64,000 bases of DNA, taken from positions 22,717 through 86,716 of the forward strand of contig CAYXFU010000014.1 of the NCBI GenBank assembly GCA_964464375.1. The letters are read 5' to 3'. This DNA is from CAIOZA01 sp964464375. Its GTDB lineage: Bacteria > Bacteroidota > Ignavibacteria > Kapaibacteriales > UBA2268. The position numbers and the translations under genes are program-made. This document shows positions 35,924 to 44,455 of the stretch, one piece after another. The notes below the pieces were generated by a model that was given only the letters and a program-made list of their open reading frames with translations, was not told the origin of the DNA and made no database searches. The stretch's first letter is position 1, and each line of letters opens with the position of its first letter.

Positions 35924-38900
35924 CTATTTTTTAATAGGATATTGAGGAACTGTTGGTATTTTAGTTTTCTGATCTGTTTTCATTTCTTCTAATACCACTT
36001 CAATTGCTTTATTCAATTGTTCGTCATCGTCATTCCACTCTTTAGCGGGATTATTATCCACATCGATATCCGGAGTCATACCTGTTCCTTCGAGAACCCA
36101 GGTACCGTCTGCTCCGAAGTTTGCAAATTCAGGTTTGTTCAAGTATCCACCATCGAGGAATGGCAGTGATCCGCGAATTCCGATAACACCACCCCAGCTT
36201 CTTCTGCCTATAATTTTACCAAGTCCTGCTTTCTTGAACTGATAGGGGAACAAATCTCCGTCTGATGCTGATAACTCATTGATTAAGCACACCATTGGAC
36301 CTGTCATAACAGCGTCCGGCTTGGTTGAAACTGTTTGTGCATTTCTTGCGATACCGGCAAGAAGCAGTACCCTGCGAAGTCTTTCGATAATCATCGGTGA
36401 AACATTACCACCGCCGTTGTATCGGTCATCGACAATCAATGCCTGCTTGCGAACCTGTGGATAGAAATACTTAACGAATTCATTCAATCCGTTCCCGACA
36501 CCCATATCAGGTATGTGTATATAAGCAACCTTACCATCTGTGGCTTTGTCCACTTTTCTACGGTTGTTTTCTACCCAGTTGAAGTATCTCAGATCCTTTT
36601 CGGTTGCAATAGTTTTAATAGTAAATTCTTTTGAGTCTTTCTCTGTTGCAGAAGAATTGACTTTTAGTGTAACAAACTTAAGTGACTTATTAACAAGGAG
36701 TTTAGCCGGATGATTTTCGGCACTTAACTTCTGTCCGTCTATTTCAATTAAGTAATCTCCCTCTTTTACATTTATTCCGGGTGCAGTCAGAGGTGAACGT
36801 GTCTTTTCTTCCCAGTTTCTGCCTTCGAATATCTTTGTGATTTTGTAAAAACCGCTCTTTGCATCTAGCTGATACTCAGCACCGAGATATCCGATTGCAA
36901 CATCTTTAATCTCAGGCATATCGCCGCCGCCTGTGTAAGCATGACCGATGTTAAGTTCACCTATCATTTCACCGAGAACGTATGTAAGGTCTGCTCTTGT
37001 GTGAATGAAAGGAAGAAGTTCTGCATATTTGGTTTTGATCATTTTCCAGTCAACTCCATGCATGTTCGGATCATAGAAAAAGTCGCGCATCTGACGCCAT
37101 ACTTCTGTGAAAATCTGCTCCCATTCGACTTTGCGGTCTAAGAGTACTTCCATATCAGCTAAATTAAGTTTGCCTGAGCTTGTTTTCATGTTATCGGACA
37201 AATCTATGATATAATATTCACGGTTTGAAGATACGATTGCCTTTTTCTCATTTGCGGAGACTATGTAAGAAGTGAAGTCGGCAGCTTCTGATTCTTTTTT
37301 CTTTTCGAAATCGAAGACGTAAGTAGTACCCTTTTTGCCGGGAGCTGATCTTCCATAGTAAAGTTTCTTACCGACAGAAATCAAATTGAAATAATTTGCA
37401 GCGTCAATCGGCAGAACAAATAGTCTGTCCTTAATTCCATCGAGATCAATTGACAAATCTTTCTTTGCCTCTTTCTTTTCATTATCTTTTTTATCCTTTT
37501 TATCGGATTTTTCAGTTTTTTCCGCTTTTTCACTCTTATCTTCTTTATCATCCTTAATAGTCACTTCATCGGATTCGAAAGCGAATGGAGATTCCAGTTC
37601 CTTTTGTAGAGTGATGCCGTAAATCTTAGACATATTTGCGTATTGGAAATTCCATTCAAAATTACCAATGGATGCATTGAAGCTTCTGTCGGAAACATAG
37701 AACAAATATTTTCCGTCAGATGAGAATGTTCCCTGTCCGCAATCGAAGAATTCGTCTGTTACCTGAGTTGATTGACCTGATTCCAAGGAATAGAGGAATA
37801 CTGAACTCAAAGGACTAGCCAGAGCATCGGAATAAGTAATCCATTTACTGTCTGGCGACCAGTTGTAGTCTGTGATTTCCCATGTCTTGGATTGAGTAAT
37901 AATATTGATCTTTCCACTTTCGGCATCAATATAGTATAATTTCATTTCTTTATCGGAGCAGAGCAATTTCTTACTGTCAGGTGACCACTTAAGAGAATAT
38001 CTGTAAGTTGTGGCATTCTTTGTTAGTTGCTTTTTCTCTGTTCCATCGCCTTTCATTAGCCATACTTCTGTTTCGCCTGATTGGTCGCTGAGGTAGGCAA
38101 TCCATTTGCCATCGGGAGACCAGGTGGCAGATCTATCGTGAACACCGTTAGATTTTGTAAGATTGCGAATATTCCCTTTTTCTGCGGGAACTGTGAATAC
38201 ATCACCTCTGGCTACGAACAACGCTCTGGCACCGTCCGGAGAGATGTCATATTCATTAATATTGTTCTTAACGCTAACGAATTTCTCGCGGATGTCGGGA
38301 AAATCTTCATTTATTTCAACGGGGATTAACTTAATATTTTCAGTTGCATAATCCATAAGATAGATTTGTCCGCCATTTTCGAATGCGATATGATTTGCGC
38401 CAACAGATGGATACTTTACATCATATTTATCGAAATTTGTAATCTTCTTTGTCTGCTTTGTTTTAAGGTCATAAGCGAAAAGATTCATGAAAGCATCACG
38501 GTCGGAAAGGAAGTAAATCTTATCGCCATGCCACATAGGAATAATATCCTGAGCAGGATTGTTTGTTACGTTTTCAAGCTGTTTTGTCTTGAGATCATAA
38601 ATCCAAACGTCGTCTGCCTGACCGCCTCTGTAGCGTTTCCATGTACGGAATTCACGGAAAACTCTGTTGTATGCTATTTTCGAGCCATCGGGAGAAAATG
38701 TTGCGAAACCTGATCTGGGAACGGGTATTTGTTCGGGCAATCCACCATCAACAGAGAGTGTGAACAATTGGCGAACCCAAGCGTGCCAACTGACTGCACG
38801 AGTATTGTAAAGAAGCTTCTTGCCATCGGCAGACCACTGCATGATGATCTTATCTGGACCCATTCTAGCCGGCAAGCCTGCGTGATCCATGCTGTAAGTC

Positions 38901-39205
38901 AATCTCTTGGCTGTGCCGCCGAGATATGGCATTGTATATATTTCCCTGTTGCCGTCATATTCGGCTGAAAAGGCAATTGTTTTTCCATCGGGTGAAAAGC
39001 GTGGGAACATTTCTTCGCCAACATCCGTAGTAACTTTACGGGCTAAACCACCTGTAATGGGAACTACGTACACATCACCTGCATGGGTGAAAGTAATATC
39101 AGTAGCAGATGCGTTCGGGAATCGCAGAATTCTTGCTTCTGCACCGATAAGCATATCGATTCCTGCTAAAAGCAAAATGAAACATAAAGAAACTAATCTT
39201 TGCAT
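35924..39205 (-). CDS. Tricorn-protease-like exported S41 peptidase
   Basis: The 1,093-residue protein has a signal peptide (MQRLVSLCFILLLAGIDMLI) and the domain order of Tricorn proteases. A TolB/DPP-like propeller comes first (FTHAGDVYVVPITGG, PRFSPDGKTIAFSAEYDG, WSPDGKWIAYLSDQSGETEV) and is interrupted by an unusual Lys/Glu/Asp tract at about 545-590. Then come a second, degraded propeller region, a helical C1 domain (VWRQMRDFFYDPNMHGVDW, IGELNIGHAYTGGGD with the likely catalytic His), a PDZ domain (GINVKEGDYLIEIDGQ), and an S41 core with DRYNGGGNVS and LINELSASDGDLFPY, the Ser in SASDGD being the expected nucleophile. It should degrade peptides in the periplasm or outside. Stands alone with its own terminator. 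Confidence 0.9.
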   Translation of the reverse strand: MQRLVSLCFILLLAGIDMLIGAEARILRFPNASATDITFTHAGDVYVVPITGGLARKVTTDVGEEMFPRFSPDGKTIAFSAEYDGNREIYTMPYLGGTAKRLTYSMDHAGLPARMGPDKIIMQWSADGKKLLYNTRAVSWHAWVRQLFTLSVDGGLPEQIPVPRSGFATFSPDGSKIAYNRVFREFRTWKRYRGGQADDVWIYDLKTKQLENVTNNPAQDIIPMWHGDKIYFLSDRDAFMNLFAYDLKTKQTKKITNFDKYDVKYPSVGANHIAFENGGQIYLMDYATENIKLIPVEINEDFPDIREKFVSVKNNINEYDISPDGARALFVARGDVFTVPAEKGNIRNLTKSNGVHDRSATWSPDGKWIAYLSDQSGETEVWLMKGDGTEKKQLTKNATTYRYSLKWSPDSKKLLCSDKEMKLYYIDAESGKINIITQSKTWEITDYNWSPDSKWITYSDALASPLSSVFLYSLESGQSTQVTDEFFDCGQGTFSSDGKYLFYVSDRSFNASIGNFEWNFQYANMSKIYGITLQKELESPFAFESDEVTIKDDKEDKSEKAEKTEKSDKKDKKDNEKKEAKKDLSIDLDGIKDRLFVLPIDAANYFNLISVGKKLYYGRSAPGKKGTTYVFDFEKKKESEAADFTSYIVSANEKKAIVSSNREYYIIDLSDNMKTSSGKLNLADMEVLLDRKVEWEQIFTEVWRQMRDFFYDPNMHGVDWKMIKTKYAELLPFIHTRADLTYVLGEMIGELNIGHAYTGGGDMPEIKDVAIGYLGAEYQLDAKSGFYKITKIFEGRNWEEKTRSPLTAPGINVKEGDYLIEIDGQKLSAENHPAKLLVNKSLKFVTLKVNSSATEKDSKEFTIKTIATEKDLRYFNWVENNRRKVDKATDGKVAYIHIPDMGVGNGLNEFVKYFYPQVRKQALIVDDRYNGGGNVSPMIIERLRRVLLLAGIARNAQTVSTKPDAVMTGPMVCLINELSASDGDLFPYQFKKAGLGKIIGRRSWGGVIGIRGSLPFLDGGYLNKPEFANFGADGTWVLEGTGMTPDIDVDNNPAKEWNDDDEQLNKAIEVVLEEMKTDQKTKIPTVPQYPIKK

Positions 39206-39672
39206 AATTACTCCGAAAAATTAAGATTTATTAACAATTTAATAATAGGTTTACGCTTGGATGTTTAATTTGTTGCAATCTATTGGAAATATTTTTTTCG
39301 ATTTCATTAAATGTTTGAATCTCAGATTAAACGGATGAAACGGATTGAACATATTGCTAATGTCTTTCTGTGCCGTAGGCTTAGCGAAGCAAATCTTTGT
39401 ATTCTGTATTTGTAGGGGCACAGCGTGCTGGTAGAAACATGGACACCATACCGTATCTAATGCCACGAAGTGGTATAATTTCAATAACCGTGGGTGTAGC
39501 CCACGGAGAATAAAAGAAAAAATCCCTCCCCACTGGTTTCACCCGCGGTTTTTCAAATTTAGCATCTTAGATGCTAGTAAAAATTATTTTCTCAACTTCT
39601 GTAACTTTTTGTCTTATATTGTGTTTTGTATCAATTAACAATAACAATTTTTCAAATATTATTGGTGATAAA
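39206..39672. repeat. Gene-poor stretch with dispersed repeat fragments
   Basis: No gene is supported. At 39410-39450 is TTGTAGGGGCACAGCGTGCT with ATGGACACCATACC, related to TTGTAGGGACACGGCGTGCA at 46417 and to CAGTAGGGACACATTG near 6940. At 39489-39508 is GTGGGTGTAGCCCACGG, and at 39525-39552 CCCTCCCCACTGGTTTCACC; both read like further short repeat units. An open frame reaches back from the next gene to 39571 but its codons look non-coding. Confidence 0.6.
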
Positions 39673-40557
39673 ATGAAAACAATAATTCTCTTTTTGCTTT
39701 TCATGAGCTGTTTTGCTCTTTCTGCTAATCGTAATACTAACCTTGTTTTGTCCAATGATTACTATCCATTAACAAAAGGAAGTACCTGGACTTATTTACA
39801 TCTTAAATATTATTCACTGGACCAATTCGATACGATGTGGGTTGAAATAATCGGCACACAAATTATCGCTGGGAAAGAATACTCAAATTTCAAAATCACC
39901 GAAAATCCGCCGGGACCATACCCTTATACCACATATAATGAGTTCTACCGCAGAGAAGCTGATAATATTTTCTCTTACGAAAAAGGTATCGACCAGATAA
40001 TGTATAAGTTTGATGTAGATTCGGGAGAGACCTGGGTTTACAATCCCGATAGTAAGAATTATGATAACCGGACTTTTGAGATGCGGAGTAAGAATTATAG
40101 CACGACAATTCAGGAAGTTGAATACGCAGATTGTCTGGCTATTTATTCTGAATCAAAATATGGTTTAGATACCGATATATTCGAAGAATTTGCTGCAAAT
40201 ATTGGACGAATATCAAGATCCAACGGTTTGGGCGGCAAATGGTTTCTTGTAGATTCAAAGATAGTTACTGATATTCCTGATAAAAATAACCAAGATAATT
40301 CATTGAATGAATTGCAGATTTCACCCAATCCAGCTTACGATTTTATTAATGTATTTGTAGGGGCGGGTTCAGAACCCGCCCTTACAGGCGATGTGAAGAT
40401 ATATAATCTGCTTGGAGAAATACTAACCACCCCGTCACTTCGTGACACCCCTCCTTGGAAAGGAGGGGAAAAAGTTAGAATCGATGTATCCGGTTTACCT
40501 CCCGGAATGTATTTCGTCGGTATCGCTGATAGGTTCAGCAAATTTATAAAGTTATGA
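39673..40557 (+). CDS. Small T9SS-secreted protein with two palindromic insertions in its sorting domain
   Basis: ATG 39673 follows GGTGAT and starts the signal peptide MKTIILFLLFMSCFALSA; the product has 294 residues. The passenger (YYPLTKGSTWTYLHLKYYS ... TQIIAGKEYSNFKI ... FDVDSGETW) matches the short exported domain that begins 'Y.PL..G..W.Y' and occurs widely in this phylum; its function is unknown. The T9SS tail starts ISPNPAYDFINVFV. Two segments then look foreign: GAGSEPALTG (DNA 40357-40387) and TTPSLRDTPPWKGGEK (40427-40470), both encoded by GC-rich palindromes. The tail resumes as DVKIYNLLGE and VSGLPPGMYFVGIAD ... KFIKL, so the reading frame survives both insertions. Confidence 0.8.
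   Translation: MKTIILFLLFMSCFALSANRNTNLVLSNDYYPLTKGSTWTYLHLKYYSLDQFDTMWVEIIGTQIIAGKEYSNFKITENPPGPYPYTTYNEFYRREADNIFSYEKGIDQIMYKFDVDSGETWVYNPDSKNYDNRTFEMRSKNYSTTIQEVEYADCLAIYSESKYGLDTDIFEEFAANIGRISRSNGLGGKWFLVDSKIVTDIPDKNNQDNSLNELQISPNPAYDFINVFVGAGSEPALTGDVKIYNLLGEILTTPSLRDTPPWKGGEKVRIDVSGLPPGMYFVGIADRFSKFIKL
40357..40387. repeat. In-frame palindromic element 1 inside a T9SS domain
   Basis: GTAGGGGCGGGTTC-A-GAACCCGCCCTTAC forms a 14-base near-perfect stem. It encodes GAGSEPAL between two beta strands of the domain. A related palindrome (GTAAGGGAGAACGACC / GTTCGCCCATAC, 10617-10644) occupies the same place in the orphan domain at 10486. Confidence 0.85.
40427..40470. repeat. In-frame palindromic element 2 inside the same T9SS domain
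   Basis: Two adjacent hairpins, GTCAC-TTC-GTGAC and CCCCTCC-TTGGAAA-GGAGGGG, encode SLRDTPPWKGG. The second hairpin shares wording with intergenic repeats at 40560-40595 (CCTCTTGGAACAAGGGGG) and near 7100. Confidence 0.8.
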
Positions 40558-41033
40558 AGCTGAAACCCCCTAATTCCTCTTGGAACAAGGGGGAGACATA
40601 ACATAACTCTGTAACACCTGTGCTAGCCCCATTTTTCAAAGGGGTTGGTTGTTTCTAGGAAATTTGTATTAATCCCATAGAGAATAGTGAATCCCTACAA
40701 TACCGATTTGATATAATTCGTAGGGTATGCTTGACCACTCTATAATGGGCATACAAGGATGTTTGTCCTACCAGAAGAACTACAATTAATCAGGCATTAA
40801 ATCAGAAAAATCACTAGACTCACAATTCAAACAAAGAAATTATAGCTTCGCTTTTACTGCGTGATTGCTGGAATAACTTGCCTGGTGCGGTATTATATTA
40901 TGACGATGTTGCTCAGATAAAAAGTCAGGGTTGTAAAATTAATGTATTTACAATTAATGTTGAAACAATTATAATTTTTTTTCGTCTTATGAAAAAAGAT
41001 TATTAATATTTTTTAGAAAAAAGGAAAAACAAA
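40558..41033. repeat. Intergenic repeat mosaic
   Basis: No gene. CCCCCTAATTCCTCTTGG with AACAAGGGGGAGA lies at 40565-40597, CCCCATTTTTCAAAGGGG at 40627-40644, and the second copy of the roughly 100-base block shared with 6985-7083 at about 40690-40782 (TGCTTGACCACTCTATAATG, AAGGATGTTTGTCCTACCAG). A weak GTCATTC-type fragment (GCTTCGCTTTTACTGCGTGA) follows near 40848. The last 130 bases are AT-rich and should hold the promoter of the next gene. Confidence 0.7.
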
Positions 41034-42119
41034 ATGGCAGAATCAAAATTATTCTCCACATATATGCTCGGAAATATCGAGCTAAAGAATCGCATCGTCA
41101 TGGCTCCTATGACTCGTTGCAGAGCTATCGGCAATATTCCCAATGACTTAATGGCTACTTTTTACAAACAAAGATCTACAGCAGGCTTGCAAATTACAGA
41201 AGGCGTTTCTCCATCTCCAAATGGGCTTGGCTATGCAAGAATTCCGGGTATCTTTAGTGATGAACAAGTTGAAGGCTGGAAAAAGATTACATCAGCAGTT
41301 CATGAAAATGGCGGAAAGATATTTGCTCAGCTTATGCACACAGGAAGAATCGGCCACCAACTGAACCTGCCTGCCGGAGCAAGAGTTCTCGGACCTTCTG
41401 CGGTTCAACCCAGCGGTCAAATGTGGACTGATGCTCAAGCTATGCAGGATTATCCTGTTCCCGAAGCCATGTCAGCCGAAGAACTAGTTTCGACAAAAAA
41501 TGAATTTATTCATGCTGGGATTAACGCAGTTAAAGCAGGATTTGATGGAATTGAACTTCATGGAGCTAACGGTTATCTGCTCGAGCAGTTCCTATCTCCG
41601 GTTAGCAACATCAGAACCGATAGCTATGGCGGAAGTATCGAAAATAGATGCAGATTCGTACTCGAAGTTGTCGATGCCACTATCGAAGCGATCGGAAAAG
41701 ATAAAGTCGGTATCAGACTTTCTCCTTATGGAGTTGCAAGCGACATGCCCCAATACGACCAGATAGAGGAAACTTATACTTATCTCGCAGAAGAACTGAA
41801 TAAAAGAGGAATTTTATATATTCACCTTGTTGACCATTCTGCTATGGGAGCACCGATAGTTCCTGTGAGTATCAAGCAAACAGTCAGAGAAAAATTTACA
41901 AACACTCTCATCATGACCGGTGGACTAGATAAAGCCAAAGGTGAAGAAATTCTGGACAGTGGTAGTGCTGACATTGTTGCTTTCGGAAAACCATTCATCA
42001 ATAATCCTGACCTGGTCAATAGATACCAGAATAATTTGCCTCTATCAGATGATCTGGACTTCAACACATTTTATACAGCAGATGAAAAAGGCTATACAGA
42101 CTATCCTTTTGCAAACTAA
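41034..42119 (+). CDS. Old Yellow Enzyme family alkene reductase
   Basis: The 361-residue FMN enzyme of the NemA/OYE family reduces activated C=C bonds or nitro compounds with NAD(P)H. LFSTYMLGNIELKNRIVMAPMTR is the usual N-terminal barrel entry, QLMHTGRIGH follows, and FDGIELHGANGYLLEQFLSP has the substrate-binding His and Asn (H-x-x-N). TDSYGGSIENRCRF and VGIRLSPYG are FMN-site blocks, and GGLDKAKGEEIL with DIVAFGKPFINNPDLV closes the phosphate loop. Length is typical and no signal peptide is present, so it is cytoplasmic. A GGAAAAAC sequence lies before ATG 41034. A clear terminator follows at 42172. Physiological substrate unknown. Confidence 0.93.
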   Translation: MAESKLFSTYMLGNIELKNRIVMAPMTRCRAIGNIPNDLMATFYKQRSTAGLQITEGVSPSPNGLGYARIPGIFSDEQVEGWKKITSAVHENGGKIFAQLMHTGRIGHQLNLPAGARVLGPSAVQPSGQMWTDAQAMQDYPVPEAMSAEELVSTKNEFIHAGINAVKAGFDGIELHGANGYLLEQFLSPVSNIRTDSYGGSIENRCRFVLEVVDATIEAIGKDKVGIRLSPYGVASDMPQYDQIEETYTYLAEELNKRGILYIHLVDHSAMGAPIVPVSIKQTVREKFTNTLIMTGGLDKAKGEEILDSGSADIVAFGKPFINNPDLVNRYQNNLPLSDDLDFNTFYTADEKGYTDYPFAN

Positions 42120-42171
42120 GACACAAAAAAATATATTGTTAAAAATGAAGTGGCGGTCTCACATTAAGTGT

Positions 42172-42207
42172 ACCCCAAAAGATGGACAACAACTTTTGGG
42201 GTTTTTT
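42172..42207 (+). terminator. Terminator after the Old Yellow Enzyme gene
   Basis: ACCCCAAAAG and CTTTTGGGGT face each other around 11 bases, followed by TTTTT. The sequence before and in the left arm (GTCTCACATTAAGTGTACCC) resembles that at 63813-63840, so the unit itself may be a dispersed element. Confidence 0.85.
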
Positions 42208-42287
42208 ATTGACTAACAAAGAAAAAACTAGAAATAGATATTAGAAGAAAAATCACATCAATTATAAAATCACACCTGAAATATTTA

Positions 42288-43364
42288 TCAATAAAAGACT
42301 ATCTTCCCCGGGTTAAGCCCAACATAGAATCTTCGTAATGGTGATGCAGGGTAGGAAATACTGTAAATCAAAATCTCTCCGCTGATCTGATGATTGCGTG
42401 AATTGCCCACCCATAGAGCGTTTCGGATTTGGGAATATGCCAGCGAATACCATATATCGGTCAGCTTTGGATTAGATATAATGGTTTTGGGTATTTCCTT
42501 TTTTTGTAAATCGATTAGATCTACACCATTTCTGCTTAGGAAGAAGAGACTATCTCCAGTGGCTGATAAACAGAGACTTCTGACCTGACATCGCCAGCGG
42601 TTAAGCTCTGTAAGTGTCAGCAAATCATATTCGATAATGCCGCCTAATGAATCAGGTTTAGAAGGGAGATTATAGTAAGCAACATACAATCTACTTTTAA
42701 CGGGATTGATCACCACTTCCATAGGATTGATCCCGGTCGGTATATTCCTGTGTTCATTGCCTGAGTATGCATCAATAACTGATATTGTGCTGGCTTTGGG
42801 TACAGCCTGAAGATAATCACCATAGCCGGAATTAACCACATAAAAATTGCTGCCGTATGCCTGAATGCCCTCAGGAGCCGGACCTGTGAGAACATGCTCT
42901 TTTATTGTTTTGAAAGTAGATGGATTGAACAGTGTTAGCGAATGATCGTAGAGATCGGTAACAGCTGCCAGACTATCGGATAGAATAGCAATCTTACGGG
43001 GAGCACGTCTGCCATCGAGAATTAGCCGACCTTTAGATTTACCTGTCATGATATCTATTGCTTCGATGGTACGGGCAGTCGTAACGACGATGTAAGCTGT
43101 CTGCTTCCAGATGACAATGTCATTTGCAAGATCTCCGAGACGCAGACCGGGGTTTGCAAATTCATAATAATTTGTGATTATTGAGTCATTATCAAAAGAA
43201 TATCTGGAAAGCAGAGAATTATCCATACCCCAAATTCCCTCTGAAAGAATAAATGCACCGTTTTTACCAGTAGTTGAGTAGGTGTGCAATGGTTCTGTCG
43301 GCTGTTTAATGCAAGAAAGCAGCAGGGTACTTAAGAGGAGTACAATAAATACAATTTTTGTCAT
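42288..43364 (-). CDS. BtuG-like beta-propeller surface lipoprotein
   Basis: Starting at ATG 43362-43364 the product (358 residues) has a lipoprotein signal, TKIVFIVLLLSTLLLSC, with lipobox LLSC. The frame is open 68 codons upstream, but that part is repeat sequence. The body is a seven-bladed YncE/DUF5074-type propeller: NGAFILSEGIWGMDNSLL, TARTIEAIDIMTGKSKG, APEGIQAYGSNFYVVNSGYG, STISVIDAYSGNEHRNIP, NPVKSRLYVAYYN. This is the family of BtuG, which in Bacteroides binds cobalamin at the cell surface and hands it to BtuB. It is the last gene of the riboswitch-headed minus-strand set that also encodes the receptor. Cobalamin binding is inferred from family and context. Confidence 0.75.
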   Translation of the reverse strand: MTKIVFIVLLLSTLLLSCIKQPTEPLHTYSTTGKNGAFILSEGIWGMDNSLLSRYSFDNDSIITNYYEFANPGLRLGDLANDIVIWKQTAYIVVTTARTIEAIDIMTGKSKGRLILDGRRAPRKIAILSDSLAAVTDLYDHSLTLFNPSTFKTIKEHVLTGPAPEGIQAYGSNFYVVNSGYGDYLQAVPKASTISVIDAYSGNEHRNIPTGINPMEVVINPVKSRLYVAYYNLPSKPDSLGGIIEYDLLTLTELNRWRCQVRSLCLSATGDSLFFLSRNGVDLIDLQKKEIPKTIISNPKLTDIWYSLAYSQIRNALWVGNSRNHQISGEILIYSISYPASPLRRFYVGLNPGKIVFY

Positions 43365-43540
43365 TCTGAGGGAGCGAAGCGACCGTGAGAATCCAGTTCC
43401 TTTTAGTATGTCATTCACGCGAAGGCGGGAATCCATGTATTCATGCGGATTGAAATTCGCCACACATGGCATCCGGCAACTCACTATGTTCGGAATGACC
43501 TCTAAATCAGACTTTTCACATAGTCCAATTCTCAGGTATG
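43360..43540. repeat. GTCATTC-family repeats supplying the start of the BtuG-like gene
   Basis: GTCATTCTGAGGGAGCGAAG followed by CGACCGTGAGAATCC at 43361-43395 is a full-quality repeat arm; TGTCATTCACGCGAAGGCGG at 43410 and CTATGTTCGGAATGACC near 43484 are further arms. On the minus strand the first arm ends ...CAGAATGAC, and its ATG is the start codon of the lipoprotein gene. Confidence 0.8.
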
Positions 43541-43564
43541 ACAATATGAATGAATAATTCATTA

Positions 43565-44455
43565 TCATATTATTATCTTTTTTATTAGTATTTCATTCCC
43601 TTCAACTATTCTCAGAATATAAACTCCCTGCGACATCTGTTGAGTTGGAATATATAAATCTCCGCTAGATGCACCTTTATAAACCTGTTCACCTATGACT
43701 GAGAATAATTCGGCTTGTACAGCTTTAGTGGATTGTATTATGATCACACCGTGTTTATTTATAACAGCCATACCTGGATTAACATCGTTAATATCTGTGG
43801 TTTCAATATGTTCCTTCAGATTCAGTCCAATAACTGCGTCTAGGTCAAAACCTGTGATAATGGGATCATAAAACGGAAGTTGTGGATTATTCAGCAGTAA
43901 TCGGCATGTATCTTTAATCTTGATAAATCTGACTTTATTGAGTCCAACATCTGCCAAATCAAATTTATCACCACCGCTGACCGCCGGATTAAATGGATCT
44001 TCGTTGCCGTGAGTTGGTGTTACCCCTGCGCAACCCTTCAGCGATAGCGAATCAAACGGAAAAGCAATCCAAACAATTCCATCCTCAGAGACCGATATTT
44101 GAGCAGGTTCGACAAATATTCTGCTTGTAACTGGATTGAAGAAAGCGTTCTCGAATATAGTGAAGTCCGGTCCGGGACCATCGACTATATCCATGCCTAA
44201 AAATCCGACAATGATTTCGCCACCCAAGCCCAAAGAGCAAATCTGATATGGATCGGCTGACTGAAAGTCCTCTCTGGCTGAAGTGTCCGGAGATCCGAAA
44301 ATATTCTGAGGAAAAAATTCTGCAGATTGACCTGAATTCTGACCATTTCCCCAGTGATAACTGATTACTGTGTCTATCGTTCCATGCAGATACTGACTCT
44401 TCACACTGATAGAGAATAAAATAATAAATAATATATTTAACATTGAGAATTTCAT
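43565..44455 (-). CDS. T9SS-secreted surface protein of the B12 operon
   Basis: The 296-residue protein has a signal peptide (MKFSMLNILFIILFSISVKS) and a beta-sandwich-like passenger with well-spaced motifs: GSPDTSAREDF, CSLGLGGEIIVGFLGMDIVDGPGPDF, TIFENAFFN, QISVSEDGIVWIAFPFD, GGDKFDLADVGL and FDLDAVIGLN. Proteins with this 'GLGG..I..F....DG.G.D....EN.F' pattern are encoded beside BtuB/BtuG-type genes in other Bacteroidota, as far as I recall. The tail is a T9SS domain (NDVNPGMAVINKHGVII ... MSQGVYILRIVEG ... IKKIII). Its ATG overlaps the stop of the receptor gene by 4 bases (ATGA), so their translation is coupled and the product probably works with the receptor. Confidence 0.72.
   Translation of the reverse strand: MKFSMLNILFIILFSISVKSQYLHGTIDTVISYHWGNGQNSGQSAEFFPQNIFGSPDTSAREDFQSADPYQICSLGLGGEIIVGFLGMDIVDGPGPDFTIFENAFFNPVTSRIFVEPAQISVSEDGIVWIAFPFDSLSLKGCAGVTPTHGNEDPFNPAVSGGDKFDLADVGLNKVRFIKIKDTCRLLLNNPQLPFYDPIITGFDLDAVIGLNLKEHIETTDINDVNPGMAVINKHGVIIIQSTKAVQAELFSVIGEQVYKGASSGDLYIPTQQMSQGVYILRIVEGNEILIKKIII

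Noticed and set aside
43365..43568. 68-codon upstream extension of the BtuG-like gene
   Set aside because: It is repeat sequence; the lipoprotein signal begins at 43364.
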